Source: Brevundimonas sp. Root608 (GTDB lineage: Bacteria > Pseudomonadota > Alphaproteobacteria > Caulobacterales > Caulobacteraceae). From it: a stretch of DNA of 64,000 nt. The stretch is taken from contig NZ_LMGT01000007.1 in assembly GCF_001427825.1 (NCBI RefSeq), positions 62,001-126,000 of the forward strand, written 5' to 3'. The translations under genes and the position numbers were made by a program. Numbering within the stretch: position 1 is the stretch's first letter; each line of letters opens with the position of its first letter. Below, piece after piece: positions 49,325 through 58,695 of the stretch. The notes below the pieces were generated by a model. That model was given only the letters and a program-made list of their open reading frames with translations. It had not been told where the DNA came from and did no database searches.

Positions 49325-51124
49325 TCAGCGCGCGCTGGGCAGGGTGATGGAGACTTCGGCGCCTTCGCCCGGGGCGCTGTCGATGGACAGGACGCCGCCC
49401 GACTGGCGCGAGAAGGCATAGGCCTGCGACAGGCCCAGCCCCGCCGCGCCCTCGCGGGTGGTGAAGAAGGGCTCGACCGCCCGGGCGGCCAGTTCGCGGT
49501 CCATGCCCGGACCGCTGTCGCGGACGCTCAGACGGACCCCGCCCTCCAGCAGGGCCTCAAGCCGCACCGCCACCGAGCCCTGGCCCGCCACGGCGTCGAC
49601 GGCGTTGCGCGTCAGGCCGGCGACCGCGCCCTCGAAGGCGACGGGATCAAGCCGTACCGGTGCGTCGGTGGACGGTCCCTCGATCATCAGGTCCACGCCT
49701 GGCCCGGCCATGGCCCGCAGCCGCGTCTCCATGCCGCGCAACAGCACGCCGGCGTCGAGAACGCGCAGCACGGGCTCGTCATCCCCCTGCGAGAAGGCGG
49801 TCAGACGGCGCGTCAGCAGTTCGCCCTTCTGTCCGGCGGCCAGCGCGGCCTGGCCGATGCGGCGCACGCGGACCGGGTCGTCGGCCTGACGCAGCATCAT
49901 GTCCAGGGCCCCGGTCATGACGCCCAGCAGGGCGTTGAAGTCATGCGCCAGCCCGCCGGTCAGGCGGCCGACATTCTCCATACGGCGGCCGCCCTGGAGC
50001 TGGAACTCGGCATCCTGTCCGGCTTTCAGCGCCGCGGCGCGCGCGGCCTCGGCCTCCTCGCGGGCGGCGGCGGCGGCGGCCAGCGCCTCTTCGGCCTGAA
50101 GCCGCGCTGCGACGGTCTCGGCGCGCAGGGCTTCGACCTCGGCCGCAGGATCGGCCGCGACGACCTCGGCGACGGGCGTGCCGACATCGTCCGCCTCCGG
50201 CGCCGCGCCGGCGCGCTCGCCGGCCAGCAGCAGGGCGTCGACGGCCCCCTCCGCATTGGTCAGCGGCAGGATGGACCAGCGGACTCCCTCGGCGCCGCCT
50301 GTTCGCGGAACGATCGCCCCCGCCTCCTCCGCGGGAGCGGACAGGGCGGCCCGCAGCGTTTGCCGGCCTTCGACCCGCTCGCCTTCGGCCAGGAACAGAT
50401 CGACGAAGTCCCCGGCTGCCTCGTCGCGGCCCAGCAGCAGCAGGGCGGTTTGGTTGGCCTCGCGCACCTGTCCGTCGGTTCCGACAACGACGAGAGCGCT
50501 GGAGGCGGCGTCGAACACCCGGCGGGTGAGGGCGTCGGACCGCGCAGCCGGTGCGGGGGCCGCCTCGGGCAGGATGATTTCGGGCGTCTGCAGGCCTTCG
50601 CTCTCGACGAGGGCGGCGGTCGAGCCGGTGATCTGGCCCAGCTCGTTCTCGATCGGCATGGCCGTCACCGAGACCAGCATCTTGCGGCGCGAGGCCGGAT
50701 TGGCCAGCAGATGCTGGAAGCCCTTCACCGTCTGGCCCCGCAAGGCCCGGGCGCTGGGCAGCAGGTCGGGCGGCACCGGGCGACCGTCGGGGAAGGTGAT
50801 GCCCCAGGTCGCCGAATGGAACCGCAGGCCGATCAGTTCGGCGTCCTTGCGACCCAGCAGCTGGTGCGCGGCGCGGTTGGCGAAGACGAATTTGCCCTGT
50901 TTGTCGGTCTCGACCAGGGCGACGGGAATGGCGTTCAGGGTCTCGAACAGCCGCTTCTGCGAATCCTCGGCCATGCGCTGTATCAGATCGAGCTGGTCCG
51001 AGGCGCTGCCGTGCTGGGTGCTCTTGCGCAGGGCGAAGAAGATCGCGACCACGGCCGCGAGCCAGCCGAGGCCGGCGAGCGCGGCCCACACCCACATCCA
51101 GTTGACCTGGCCTTCGAGAAACAT
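49325..51124 (-). CDS. PAS-domain sensor histidine kinase, membrane bound
   Basis: A 599-residue kinase. One membrane helix (residues 8-31) is followed by a PAS domain (about 50-170: NAIPVALVETDKQGKFVFAN), a second PAS-like region (about 205-310), a coiled coil rich in Ala/Glu (about 325-375), the HisKA box GGLAHDFNALLGV with His394, and an HATPase domain with DSGPGMDREL and TTREGAAGLGLSQAYAFSRQ. There is no receiver domain and no response regulator nearby. The ATG at 51124 is preferred because the alternative TTG at 51181 adds a basic stretch with no known role. The HDFN-type H-box puts it near hybrid kinases of the CckA group. Confidence 0.88.
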   Translation of the reverse strand: MFLEGQVNWMWVWAALAGLGWLAAVVAIFFALRKSTQHGSASDQLDLIQRMAEDSQKRLFETLNAIPVALVETDKQGKFVFANRAAHQLLGRKDAELIGLRFHSATWGITFPDGRPVPPDLLPSARALRGQTVKGFQHLLANPASRRKMLVSVTAMPIENELGQITGSTAALVESEGLQTPEIILPEAAPAPAARSDALTRRVFDAASSALVVVGTDGQVREANQTALLLLGRDEAAGDFVDLFLAEGERVEGRQTLRAALSAPAEEAGAIVPRTGGAEGVRWSILPLTNAEGAVDALLLAGERAGAAPEADDVGTPVAEVVAADPAAEVEALRAETVAARLQAEEALAAAAAAREEAEAARAAALKAGQDAEFQLQGGRRMENVGRLTGGLAHDFNALLGVMTGALDMMLRQADDPVRVRRIGQAALAAGQKGELLTRRLTAFSQGDDEPVLRVLDAGVLLRGMETRLRAMAGPGVDLMIEGPSTDAPVRLDPVAFEGAVAGLTRNAVDAVAGQGSVAVRLEALLEGGVRLSVRDSGPGMDRELAARAVEPFFTTREGAAGLGLSQAYAFSRQSGGVLSIDSAPGEGAEVSITLPSAR

Positions 51125-51307
51125 GCGACCCGACTGTCCCGTTCTGGCGCCCCGCGCGCCCTTTCGGGAGACACCCTGCAAACGGCGAACCGGACTGGCC
51201 CGCTTTCGCCCCCAAGGCGACTAGCGGGGCTTGATGCCGCGGTCCAGTGGCAGGTGATCAGCAACCGGCCGCGTCCACGAAACGTCGCGCCCCGCGCCGG
51301 CCGGCGC

Positions 51308-51526
51308 TCAGGCCGGCGTCGCCGCGCTGTCAGGGAGCAGAAGGATCCGGCGAACGATGTCTGCGCACCCCAGCATGGGCAGCGGCTGGCCGAACCTGGC
51401 TCTCCACTCGCGGTCCAGTTCGACCTCCTCGGCTGTCATCGGTGCATGGATCATGGGGCCGGAAAGACGCAACGCGACGATCTGTTCCGCACGGCGGGAG
51501 GTGTTTTTCCAGGATGGCGAACTCAC
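51308..51526 (-). CDS. Small hypothetical protein
   Basis: A 72-residue frame (EQIVALRLSGPMIHAPMTAE, then REWRARFGQPLPMLGCADIV) with plausible composition and high third-position GC. The C-terminal half from MTAEEVELDREWRARFG looks most protein-like. No family is recognised, and the start could be an internal ATG. It lies between the kinase promoter and tRNA-Gly. Real coding is likely but not assured. Confidence 0.45.
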   Translation of the reverse strand: MSSPSWKNTSRRAEQIVALRLSGPMIHAPMTAEEVELDREWRARFGQPLPMLGCADIVRRILLLPDSAATPA

Positions 51527-51545
51527 GCCGCCCGGGCGGAAATTG

Positions 51546-51573
51546 AAAAAGGCCCGATCTGGCGACCGGGCCT
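51546..51573 (-). terminator. Terminator after tRNA-Gly
   Basis: AGGCCCG and CGGGCCT arms close a 10-nt loop and are followed on the minus strand by TTTTT. It lies 12 nt after the tRNA 3' end. Confidence 0.8.
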
Positions 51574-51584
51574 CTTCAATCGAC

Positions 51585-51659
51585 TGGAGCGGGCGAAGAG
51601 ATTCGAACTCTCGACCCCAACCTTGGCAAGGTTGTGCTCTACCACTGAGCTACGCCCGC
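51585..51659 (-). tRNA. tRNA-Gly, anticodon GCC
   Basis: The minus strand gives a 75-nt cloverleaf with acceptor arms GCGGGCG and CGCCCGC, D arm GCTCAGTGGTAGAGC, anticodon stem around TTGCCAA (anticodon GCC), T loop TTCGAAT and an encoded CCA. It reads GGC and GGU glycine codons. Confidence 0.96.
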
Positions 51660-51787
51660 ACTTCAGTCGGAGGCGGGCGTATAGCGGAGCGCCCGCTCTT
51701 CTCGCAAGCCCCTCCGATAAAATTACCCCAAAACGCGCTCAGGCAGCGAGCCGCCGCGCGGCGAGCGGTAGCGCCCCGCTCTGCGCG

Positions 51788-52570
51788 TCAGCGGGGCGCC
51801 AGCCGAATGGCGCCGTCGAGGCGGATGCATTCGCCGTTGATGTAGACGTTGCGGACCAGCTCCAGGACCAGGGAGGCGTAATCCGCGGGCGTGCCCAGGC
51901 GGCTGGGGAAGGGGATGGCGGCGGCCAGGGCGTCCTGGATCTTCTGGTCCATGCCGGCCATCATCGGCGTCCACATGATGCCGGGCAGGATGGTGTTGCA
52001 GCGGATGCCTTCCTGGGCGAGATCGCGGGCGACGGGGAGGGTCATGGCGTAGACGCCGCCCTTGGAGGCCGAATAGGCCGCCTGGCCGATCTGGCCATCC
52101 TGCGCCGCCACCGAGGCGGTGTTGACGATCAGGCCGCGTTCGCCGTCGGCCATCGGCTCCAGCGTCACCATGCCCGCCGCCGACTGCGACAGGACGCGGA
52201 AGGTGCCGAACAGATTGACCCGCACGGTGCGCTCGAACTGGGCCATGTCGTGGGCGCGGATCTCGCCGGTGTCCTTCTTGCGGCTGACCGTCTTCTGGCC
52301 CGTGGCGATGCCGGCGCAATTCACGGTCAGGCGCTCCTGGCCGTGGGCGGCGCGGGCCTTTTCGAAGCCGGCGGCGACCGAGGCGTCGTCGGTCACGTCG
52401 ACCAGGCAGAAGACGCCGCCGATCTCCCTTGCGATCGCCTCGCCCTTTTCCGCATTCATGTCGAACAGGGCGACCCTGGCGCCCGTGGCCGCGATGGCCC
52501 GAGCCGTTCCCTCGCCCAGACCCGAGGCCCCGCCCGTCACCACCGCCGCGATCGAACTGTCGAGTTTCAT
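51788..52570 (-). CDS. Short-chain dehydrogenase, 3-hydroxyacyl-CoA dehydrogenase type
   Basis: A 260-residue SDR enzyme. The NAD motif is TGGASGLGEGTARAIAATGA, the NAG-type motif is VNCAGIATG, the catalytic Ser lies in NTASVAAQDG, and the YxxxK motif is AAYSASKGG. The closest family by appearance is the HSD17B10-like 3-hydroxyacyl-CoA dehydrogenase. It may serve fatty-acid or branched-chain amino-acid breakdown, but there is no pathway neighbour. It diverges from the YkvA-like gene with 54 bp between starts. Confidence 0.9.
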   Translation of the reverse strand: MKLDSSIAAVVTGGASGLGEGTARAIAATGARVALFDMNAEKGEAIAREIGGVFCLVDVTDDASVAAGFEKARAAHGQERLTVNCAGIATGQKTVSRKKDTGEIRAHDMAQFERTVRVNLFGTFRVLSQSAAGMVTLEPMADGERGLIVNTASVAAQDGQIGQAAYSASKGGVYAMTLPVARDLAQEGIRCNTILPGIMWTPMMAGMDQKIQDALAAAIPFPSRLGTPADYASLVLELVRNVYINGECIRLDGAIRLAPR

Positions 52571-52624
52571 GGCCGCAGCCCCTATGTTGTGTGAACCTTG
52601 AGATTGCCGCGGGGTTTAGCCGCC

Positions 52625-53023
52625 ATGTCCGCCAAAGCCAAACCGATCACGCCCGACGAGGCCCTGGACCCGTCGCGCGCCCTCGTGCCCTCGATCCAGC
52701 GGGTCAACGAGGTGCGGGTGCAGAAGGGCTTCTGGCCCAAGATCCGGCGCACGGCCTCGCGCATCCCCTTCGCCGGACAGGCCCTGTCGGTCTGGTTCGC
52801 CGCCCGCGATCCCGAGACGCCGACGGCGGCCAAGGGTGTCATGGTCGGGGCGCTGGCCTATTTCGTCCTGCCCTTCGACGCCATTCCCGACATCTTCGCC
52901 GGCATCGGCTTCACCGACGACGCGGCGGTGATCGCGGCCCTGATCGCCACCCTCGGCGCCAATATCAAACGCCGGCACAAGGACCAGGCCACGTCCGCGC
53001 TGGAGCGGCTGCGCGACGGCTAG
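52625..53023 (+). CDS. YkvA-like DUF1232 membrane protein
   Basis: A 132-residue protein with the DUF1232 core AAKGVMVGALAYFVLPFDAI followed by PDIFAGIGFTDDAAVI near residues 75-110, a segment shared with YkvA. Function unknown. The ATG at 52625 is taken instead of a TTG nine codons upstream. Its stop overlaps the stop of the convergent oxidoreductase gene by 4 bp. Confidence 0.88.
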   Translation: MSAKAKPITPDEALDPSRALVPSIQRVNEVRVQKGFWPKIRRTASRIPFAGQALSVWFAARDPETPTAAKGVMVGALAYFVLPFDAIPDIFAGIGFTDDAAVIAALIATLGANIKRRHKDQATSALERLRDG

Positions 53024-54021
53024 CTCTCCACCGTCACCACCACCTTGCCCATCACCGACCGGTCGCCCAGTGCCTTGATGGCCTCATGGGCGCGTTCCAG
53101 CGGGAAGGTCTGGCTGACGCGCGGGCGAATCCTGCCGTCCTCCCAGAAGCGCAGCAGGTCGGCCATGTTGGCGGCGTGGGCCGCCGGGTCGCGCATCACC
53201 GCCGCGCCCCAGAACACCCCGATCACCGACACCGACTTGAGCAGGGTCAGGTTCAGCGGCAGCGAGGGAATGCCGGCCGGGAAACCGACCACCAGATAGC
53301 GGCCGTTCCAGTCCATCGAGCGGATGGCCGGCTCGCAATAGTCGCCGCCGACGGCGTCATAGACCACGTCCGGCCCGTCGCGGCCCGAGGCCAGTTTCAG
53401 CTCGCCCGACAGCTCCTTCTGCGCCGCCTTGTCCATCTTGCCCGACGGATAGATCAGGCCGTTGTCGGCCCCGGCCTCCAGCGCGAACTGCACCTTGTCG
53501 TTGGTCGAGGCGGCGGCGATGACGTGCGCCCCCATGGCCTTGCCCAGCTCGACCGCGGCGACGCCGACCCCGCCCGCGGCCCCCAGCACCAGCAGGCTCT
53601 CGCCCGCCTTCAGCTGGGCCCGGTCCTTCAGCGCGTAATAGGATGTGCCGTAGGTCATCACCAGGGCGGCGGCGGTGTTGAAATCCATGGCGTCGGGGAT
53701 CTTCATCACCGAGGCGGCCGGAACCGCCAGTCGCTCGACCATGCCGCCCCAGCCGGGAACGGCGATGACGCGGTCGCCCTTGCGGACGCTGGTGACGCCC
53801 TCGCCGATCGCCTCGACCACGCCCGCCACCTCGCCGCCCGGCGAGAAGGGGCGGGTCGGCTTGAACTGATACCGGTCCTCGATGATCAGGGTGTCGGGGA
53901 AGTTGACCCCGATCGCCCGCACCTCGATCACCACCTCGCCCTTCATCGGCCGGGGGTCCATGACCTCCTCGACCACGAGGGTTTCGGGACCGCCGGGAGC
54001 CTTGGACAGGACAGCGCGCAT
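53020..54021 (-). CDS. NADPH:quinone oxidoreductase family (zinc-free MDR)
   Basis: The 333-residue protein belongs to the quinone oxidoreductase branch of medium-chain dehydrogenases: N-terminal GroES-like domain (EVRAIGVNFPDTLIIEDRYQ, PFSPGGEVAGVVEAIGEGV) and Rossmann domain with VLGAAGGVGVAAVELGKAMG. No zinc ligands are visible. It probably reduces quinones or enoyl compounds with NADPH. The ATG at 54021 (MRAVLSKAPGG) is the natural start. The frame opens six codons further upstream. Confidence 0.9.
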   Translation of the reverse strand: MRAVLSKAPGGPETLVVEEVMDPRPMKGEVVIEVRAIGVNFPDTLIIEDRYQFKPTRPFSPGGEVAGVVEAIGEGVTSVRKGDRVIAVPGWGGMVERLAVPAASVMKIPDAMDFNTAAALVMTYGTSYYALKDRAQLKAGESLLVLGAAGGVGVAAVELGKAMGAHVIAAASTNDKVQFALEAGADNGLIYPSGKMDKAAQKELSGELKLASGRDGPDVVYDAVGGDYCEPAIRSMDWNGRYLVVGFPAGIPSLPLNLTLLKSVSVIGVFWGAAVMRDPAAHAANMADLLRFWEDGRIRPRVSQTFPLERAHEAIKALGDRSVMGKVVVTVES

Positions 54022-54127
54022 GGGGGAGGTCTTTCGCAAAGGCGTCCCGCCCCGGTGGCGCGCGCGTCGGCTTGAGGCTAATCAGCGCCACGCCCGTTTG
54101 AAAGGGGCGATCCGGAGACGACCCTGA

Positions 54128-54997
54128 ATGACGGCCCTCATCCTTCACGGCGGCGCGGGCGCGCGGCGCGAGCGCAACTACGACCGCGAGGTCGCCCACA
54201 TGCGCGAGGTGGTGGCGGCGATGAAGGTCCGGCTGGACGCGGGCGCCAGCGCCCTGGACGTCGCGGTCAAGACGACGGTGCTGCTGGAGGACTCGGGCCT
54301 CTATGTCGCCGGACGCGGCGCCTCGCCCAACCTCGCGGGGGCCTATGAGCTGGACGCCAGCCTGATGGACGGCGCGACCCGCAAGGCCGGCGCCGTCGCC
54401 GCCCTGCAGGGCTTCCGCAACCCCGTCGTGGCCGCCCGCGCGGTGATGGACCGCACGCCGCATGTCATGCTGGCCGGCGAGGGCGCCGCCCTGTTCGCCC
54501 TCGACCAGGGCCTGGAGATGATCGGCGACGAGGACGCCTGGTTCACCCGGGCCGGCCAGGGCGAGGACAACCACCCGCCCGGCACGCTGAGCCACGGCAC
54601 CGTCGGCTGCTGCGTTCTGGACGACCAGGGCCGGCTGGCGGCCGCCACCTCGACGGCGGGCGTGTTCGGCAAGATGCCGGGCCGCGTCGGCGACACCCCC
54701 ATCCCCGGCGCCGGCAGCTGGGCCGACGGCCGCGTCGCCGTCTCGGGCACCGGGCAGGGCGAATATTTCATCCGCGTCGCCGCCTGCGCCCAGGTCAGCT
54801 GGCGCGTTGGCGCGGGCCAGACCCTGGCCGAGGCCGGCCGCGCGGTGATCGACGAGATCGGCGGCATGGGCGGCGACGGCGGCCTGATCGCCCTCGACCG
54901 CGACGGAAACATCGCCCACCCCTTCAACAGCCAAGGCATGAAGCGCGCCTGGCTGACGCCCGGCGGCGACATCGGGGTCGAGGTGTTCGGCCTCTGA
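54128..54997 (+). CDS. Isoaspartyl peptidase/L-asparaginase, Ntn hydrolase
   Basis: A 289-residue plant-type asparaginase precursor that cuts itself between Gly157 and Thr158 in SHGTVGCCVLD, leaving Thr158 as nucleophile. Other marks are ILHGGAGARRE at the N-terminus, SGLYVAGRGASPNL, ATSTAGVFGKMPGRVGD and GTGQGEYFIR. It removes isoaspartyl dipeptides or asparagine. It stands alone between two unrelated genes. Confidence 0.93.
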   Translation: MTALILHGGAGARRERNYDREVAHMREVVAAMKVRLDAGASALDVAVKTTVLLEDSGLYVAGRGASPNLAGAYELDASLMDGATRKAGAVAALQGFRNPVVAARAVMDRTPHVMLAGEGAALFALDQGLEMIGDEDAWFTRAGQGEDNHPPGTLSHGTVGCCVLDDQGRLAAATSTAGVFGKMPGRVGDTPIPGAGSWADGRVAVSGTGQGEYFIRVAACAQVSWRVGAGQTLAEAGRAVIDEIGGMGGDGGLIALDRDGNIAHPFNSQGMKRAWLTPGGDIGVEVFGL

Positions 54998-55276
54998 ACC
55001 GGTAGACGCCGCGCTGGAAAAAACACCGTCTGAATCGTCCAGCTCGTCTGCCGTTTCCATCTAACCGCATGATTTTGCTGAGGGGCGCGCGGTAGACTGC
55101 GTCCAAGGCGTCCGACGCATCCCCGACGCGCAACAGTCTGGCGGACGGCGACGTCAGATTCGGACGCACGGGGCGACCGGGCGCGAATTACAGAGATTTC
55201 ATCCGCGGGCGAACGCGGTTCATCCGGCGTTCACCGCCTGCTACGCTAAAGCTTGGCGACACACCGGGAGCCTCCA

Positions 55277-55804
55277 ATGAAGTCCGCCGCCGTCCTCGCC
55301 GCCGCCGTCCTGCTGACCACCGCCGCCTGCGCGCCCGTCGTCCAGGGCGGCCCGCCCATCGGCCTGCCGCCGGGTCTGCAGGAAACGGCGCAGGTCGGCA
55401 GCATCACCCTGTCCAGCGAATGGCTGAACGCCGGGGACGATTTCGCCGAAACCTTCTCCGACGAGGTCCACGAGGAACTGAGGCGCTGCATGTGGGGCAC
55501 GGCCCCCATCGACGTCCGCGTCCACATCGACCGGATGCAGCGCGCCGGCCGGCTCGAAACCCTGCTGAACGGCGACGGCGTCCACACCCTGTCCGGCACG
55601 GTGGAGTTCGTCGATCCCTCGCACGGAAACCGCATCGTCGGCCGCTTTCCCGTGTCCGTGGCGACCAGCGCCCAGGGGCCGTTGGGCGGCGTTCTCGGTG
55701 ACCGTCAGATGATGGTTTCGGAAGAATTCGGCCGCGCCGTCTGCGACCAGGCCTTCGGCCGCAACCCGCGCGATCGCGGCCCGCACAACGCCACGGTCGG
55801 CTGA
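55277..55804 (+). CDS. Hypothetical lipoprotein
   Basis: A 175-residue protein with a lipobox LTTAAC (Cys18) after a short signal. The mature part contains two further cysteines (RRCMWGTAPIDVRVHIDRMQ and RAVCDQAFGR) and a mixed alpha-beta pattern with no recognised domain. It is preceded by a 279-bp gap with a possible promoter (GTTCAC, then TACGCTAAAG at 55240-55250). Likely attached to a membrane in the periplasm. Function unknown. Confidence 0.78.
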   Translation: MKSAAVLAAAVLLTTAACAPVVQGGPPIGLPPGLQETAQVGSITLSSEWLNAGDDFAETFSDEVHEELRRCMWGTAPIDVRVHIDRMQRAGRLETLLNGDGVHTLSGTVEFVDPSHGNRIVGRFPVSVATSAQGPLGGVLGDRQMMVSEEFGRAVCDQAFGRNPRDRGPHNATVG

Positions 55805-56028
55805 CGCGAAAACGGGCCGGCGTCTCCTTCCCGCGCAGTGGCTGCTGGAAGAGGCGGGCTATGGCGGGTTCGGACTGCGGGACCGCCCTGGCGCTCGAGC
55901 CCCGGGGAGGCCGCGACGTGGCGGAGGCCATCGCCCGCACCGTGGCCGACCGCTCCGTGACTTCCTGTCGGCAACCAAAGGCGCGGCAAAGCTTTGCGGA
56001 ATCAGGCCTGGCTGTTCGATCGGACTCA

Positions 56029-56808
56029 ATGGAAACCTTTCTGCTGTTCCTGGTCGTCGGCGTGCTGGCGCAATCGGTCGATGGGGCCCTGGGCATGGCC
56101 TATGGCGTGATCTCGTCGTCGGTGCTGCTGGCCTTCGGCGTGCCGCCGGCCATGGCCTCGGCCAGCGTGCACGGGGCCGAGGTCTTCACCACCGCCGCCT
56201 CGGCCGGCAGCCACGTCGCGCACCGCAATGTGGACTGGCGGCTGCTGCTGCCGCTGGCCATCGCCGGGGTGATCGGCGGCTGCGTCGGAGCCTATGTGCT
56301 GACGGGCATAGACGGGGACGTCATCAAGCCCTTCATCGTCACCTATCTGGGGCTGATGGGGGTCTACATCCTGTGGCGGGCCGGCCATGACATTCTGCTC
56401 CGCCATATCCCGTCGTGGGCGGCCTGGCCGCTGGGGCTGGTCGGCGGCTTTCTCGATGCGGTCGGCGGCGGGGGCTGGGGACCGACGGTGTCCTCGACCC
56501 TGGTCGGGGCCGGACAGGAGCCGCGCCGCGCCATCGGCACGGCCAATACCGCCGAGTTCTTTCTGACCGTGGCCGTCAGCGCCACCTTCGTCTGGGCCCT
56601 GATTTCGGGCCACTGGGCCGACGCCGGAGCCCTGGAGCACCACGCGGCGGCCGTCGGGGGGTTGATCGTCGGAGGTCTGGCGGCGGCGCCGTTCGCGGGG
56701 CTGATCGCCAAGCGCGTGCCGCGCAAGCCCATGACCTATGCGGTCGGCGCCACCTTGCTGCTGCTGGCCGGATTCCAGGCGATGCAACTGGCCGGCGTGA
56801 TCGCCTGA
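56029..56808 (+). CDS. TauE/SafE sulfite exporter-type permease
   Basis: A 259-residue membrane protein with seven to eight helices and the DUF81/TauE signatures VGVLAQSVDGALGMAYGVIS and GGFLDAVGGGGWGPTVSSTL, in a duplicated arrangement. Substrates in the family include sulfite and organosulfonates. Nothing nearby fixes the substrate. The ATG at 56029 is the natural start, though the frame is open further back. The preceding 224 bp holds no gene I can support. Confidence 0.9.
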   Translation: METFLLFLVVGVLAQSVDGALGMAYGVISSSVLLAFGVPPAMASASVHGAEVFTTAASAGSHVAHRNVDWRLLLPLAIAGVIGGCVGAYVLTGIDGDVIKPFIVTYLGLMGVYILWRAGHDILLRHIPSWAAWPLGLVGGFLDAVGGGGWGPTVSSTLVGAGQEPRRAIGTANTAEFFLTVAVSATFVWALISGHWADAGALEHHAAAVGGLIVGGLAAAPFAGLIAKRVPRKPMTYAVGATLLLLAGFQAMQLAGVIA

Positions 56809-56812
56809 TACG

Positions 56813-56839
56813 AAAAGGGCGGCGGGTTCGGCCCGCCGC
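56813..56839 (-). terminator. Terminator between the exporter and GST genes
   Basis: A GC stem (GGCGGG and CCCGCC plus flanking pairs) with a 5-nt loop is followed on the minus strand by CCCTTTT. It probably ends the GST transcript and may work in both directions. Confidence 0.6.
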
Positions 56840-56855
56840 GCCATCGTCCCGCGGC

Positions 56856-57452
56856 TCAACCAGGCCGGGTTTCCGCGAAGCTGGGCCGGGCCTCGATCGC
56901 CTCGTGCAGGGCGACCAGACGCGGACGTCCTGCGCGCCAGTCGAAGCCGGGGTGGCGGAAACCGATCCAGGCCACGGCGACGCCGGCGGTGATGACGCCC
57001 ATGTCGAGCCGGGCGGCGTCGGGACGGGCGGCCTCGAGGGCGTCCAGCGCGCGGCCCATGTTCTCGGTCCAGCGGGCGATCCACGACGGCGAGCGTTCGC
57101 TTTCGGGGCGGCGGAGTTCGAGCAGCAGCTTGACCCCCATCTCCAGGGCGGCGTTCGCCTGGGTCTCCATCCGCCGCACGGCGAGGCGTTCAGGCCCGTC
57201 GGCGGGCATCAGGCGGGGCCCGGAGCCGAGCGCGTCGAGGTATTCGCAGATCACGGGACTGTCGTTGATCGGCAGGCCGTCCTCGGCGATCAGGGTCGGG
57301 ACCTGGACGATCGGGTTGGACGCCAGCAGTTCGGGGGCATTGGCGTAGGGGTCGACGGCGACCTCCTCGATCCGGTCGATCAGGCCCTTTTCACGGGCGA
57401 CGATGCGGCATTTGCGGGCGAAGGGTGACGGGCCGGTGATGTAGAGCTTCAT
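56856..57452 (-). CDS. Glutathione S-transferase family protein
   Basis: A 198-residue GST. The thioredoxin-like N-terminal domain has YITGPSPFARKCRIVAREKG, the cis-Pro region VQVPTLIAEDGLPI and the glutathione-contact NDSPVICEYLDAL. The all-alpha C-terminal domain follows with DMGVITAGVAVAWIGFR. The substrate is unknown. It lies 32 nt after ispG on the same strand, so it may be co-transcribed. Confidence 0.92.
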   Translation of the reverse strand: MKLYITGPSPFARKCRIVAREKGLIDRIEEVAVDPYANAPELLASNPIVQVPTLIAEDGLPINDSPVICEYLDALGSGPRLMPADGPERLAVRRMETQANAALEMGVKLLLELRRPESERSPSWIARWTENMGRALDALEAARPDAARLDMGVITAGVAVAWIGFRHPGFDWRAGRPRLVALHEAIEARPSFAETRPG

Positions 57453-57484
57453 GTCGACGGGCGGCTTTCCAGCGGGACGGCGGA

Positions 57485-58639
57485 TTATTCGGCAGGTTCG
57501 AGGACCGGCGGGGCGGCCTGCAGCGCCCGCGCGGCGTCCAGTTCGGCGGCCTTCTGTTCGACCAGCTCGACGATCTGGTCGATCATGCCGTCATTGGCCT
57601 GTTTGAACGCCATCTTGCCGTTCAGATAGACCATGCCTGACCCGGCCCCGCCGCCGGTGAAGCCAACGTCCGTATACAGAGCTTCGCCCGGTCCGTTGAC
57701 GACGCAGCCGATGATCGACAGCGACATCGGCGTGGTCACATGGGCCAGCTTCTCTTCCAGGATGCCGACGGTCTCGATGACGTTGAAGCCCTGACGCGCG
57801 CAGGACGGGCAGGCGATGATGTTGACGCCCCGGTGCCGCAGACCCAACGATTTGAGGATGTCGAAGCCGACCTTGATCTCCTCCACCGGATCGGCGGCCA
57901 GGGAGACGCGGATGGTGTCGCCGATGCCGGCCCACAGCATGTTCCCCATGCCGATGGCCGACTTGATCGTGCCCGAGCGCAGCGGGCCCGCCTCGGTGAC
58001 GCCGAGGTGCAGCGGGCAGTCGATGGCCTCGGCCAGCTGCTGATAGGCGGCGACGGTCAGGAAGGGGTCGGAGGCCTTCACCGAAATCTTGAATTCGTGG
58101 AAGTCGTGATCCTGCAGGATGCGGGCGTGGTTGAGGGCGCTCTCGACCATGGCCTCGGGGCAGGGCTCGCCGTATTTCTCGAGCAGGTCGCGCTCCAGAG
58201 AGCCGGCGTTGACGCCGATGCGCATCGAGCAGCCGTGGTCCTTGGCGGCCTGGATGACCTCGCGGACCCGGTCGGGCGAGCCGATGTTGCCGGGATTGAT
58301 GCGCAGGCAGGCGGCGCCGGCCCGGGCGGCCTCGATGCCGCGCCTGTAGTGGAAATGGATATCGGCGACGAGCGGGACCTTCGCCTCGCGGGCGATGGTG
58401 CGGAAGGCGGCGGTCGAGTCCTCGTCGGGGCAGGAGACGCGGACGATGTCGGCCCCGGCCTCTTCCAGCTGGCGGATCTGGTCGATCGTCGCCGCCGCGT
58501 CCGAGGTCGGCGTATTGGTCATCGACTGGACGCTGATCGGCGCATCGCCGCCCACGGGCACGGCGCCGACCATGATCTGGCGGCTCTTGCGGCGTTCGAT
58601 GTGACGCCAGGGACGGATATGCGAATGGTCAGCGCTCAT
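57485..58639 (-). CDS. ispG: 4-hydroxy-3-methylbut-2-enyl diphosphate synthase
   Basis: A 384-residue iron-sulfur enzyme of the MEP isoprenoid pathway. [38 protein letters not shown], and the cluster ligands in [18 protein letters not shown] and [12 protein letters not shown] are all present. The ATG at 58639 gives the usual N-terminus, while a GTG at 58678 would add 13 residues. The RodZ-like gene lies upstream on the same strand with 57 bp to this start, a common pairing in proteobacteria. Confidence 0.96.
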   Translation of the reverse strand: MSADHSHIRPWRHIERRKSRQIMVGAVPVGGDAPISVQSMTNTPTSDAAATIDQIRQLEEAGADIVRVSCPDEDSTAAFRTIAREAKVPLVADIHFHYRRGIEAARAGAACLRINPGNIGSPDRVREVIQAAKDHGCSMRIGVNAGSLERDLLEKYGEPCPEAMVESALNHARILQDHDFHEFKISVKASDPFLTVAAYQQLAEAIDCPLHLGVTEAGPLRSGTIKSAIGMGNMLWAGIGDTIRVSLAADPVEEIKVGFDILKSLGLRHRGVNIIACPSCARQGFNVIETVGILEEKLAHVTTPMSLSIIGCVVNGPGEALYTDVGFTGGGAGSGMVYLNGKMAFKQANDGMIDQIVELVEQKAAELDAARALQAAPPVLEPAE

Positions 58640-58695
58640 GACGGGCGCAACATAGGCGTTCGATTGCGGCAAGGCCACGACAAGCGCTGTCGCAA

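Noticed and set aside
51585..51659. tRNA-Gly as an integration site
   Set aside because: No duplicated tRNA 3' end or integrase is found nearby, and a normal terminator follows.
49298..52594. A 1098-codon plus-strand open frame
   Set aside because: It is antisense to the histidine kinase, tRNA-Gly and the SDR gene, and reads as low-complexity Gly/Arg/Gln sequence. Stop-poor shadows are common at this GC content.
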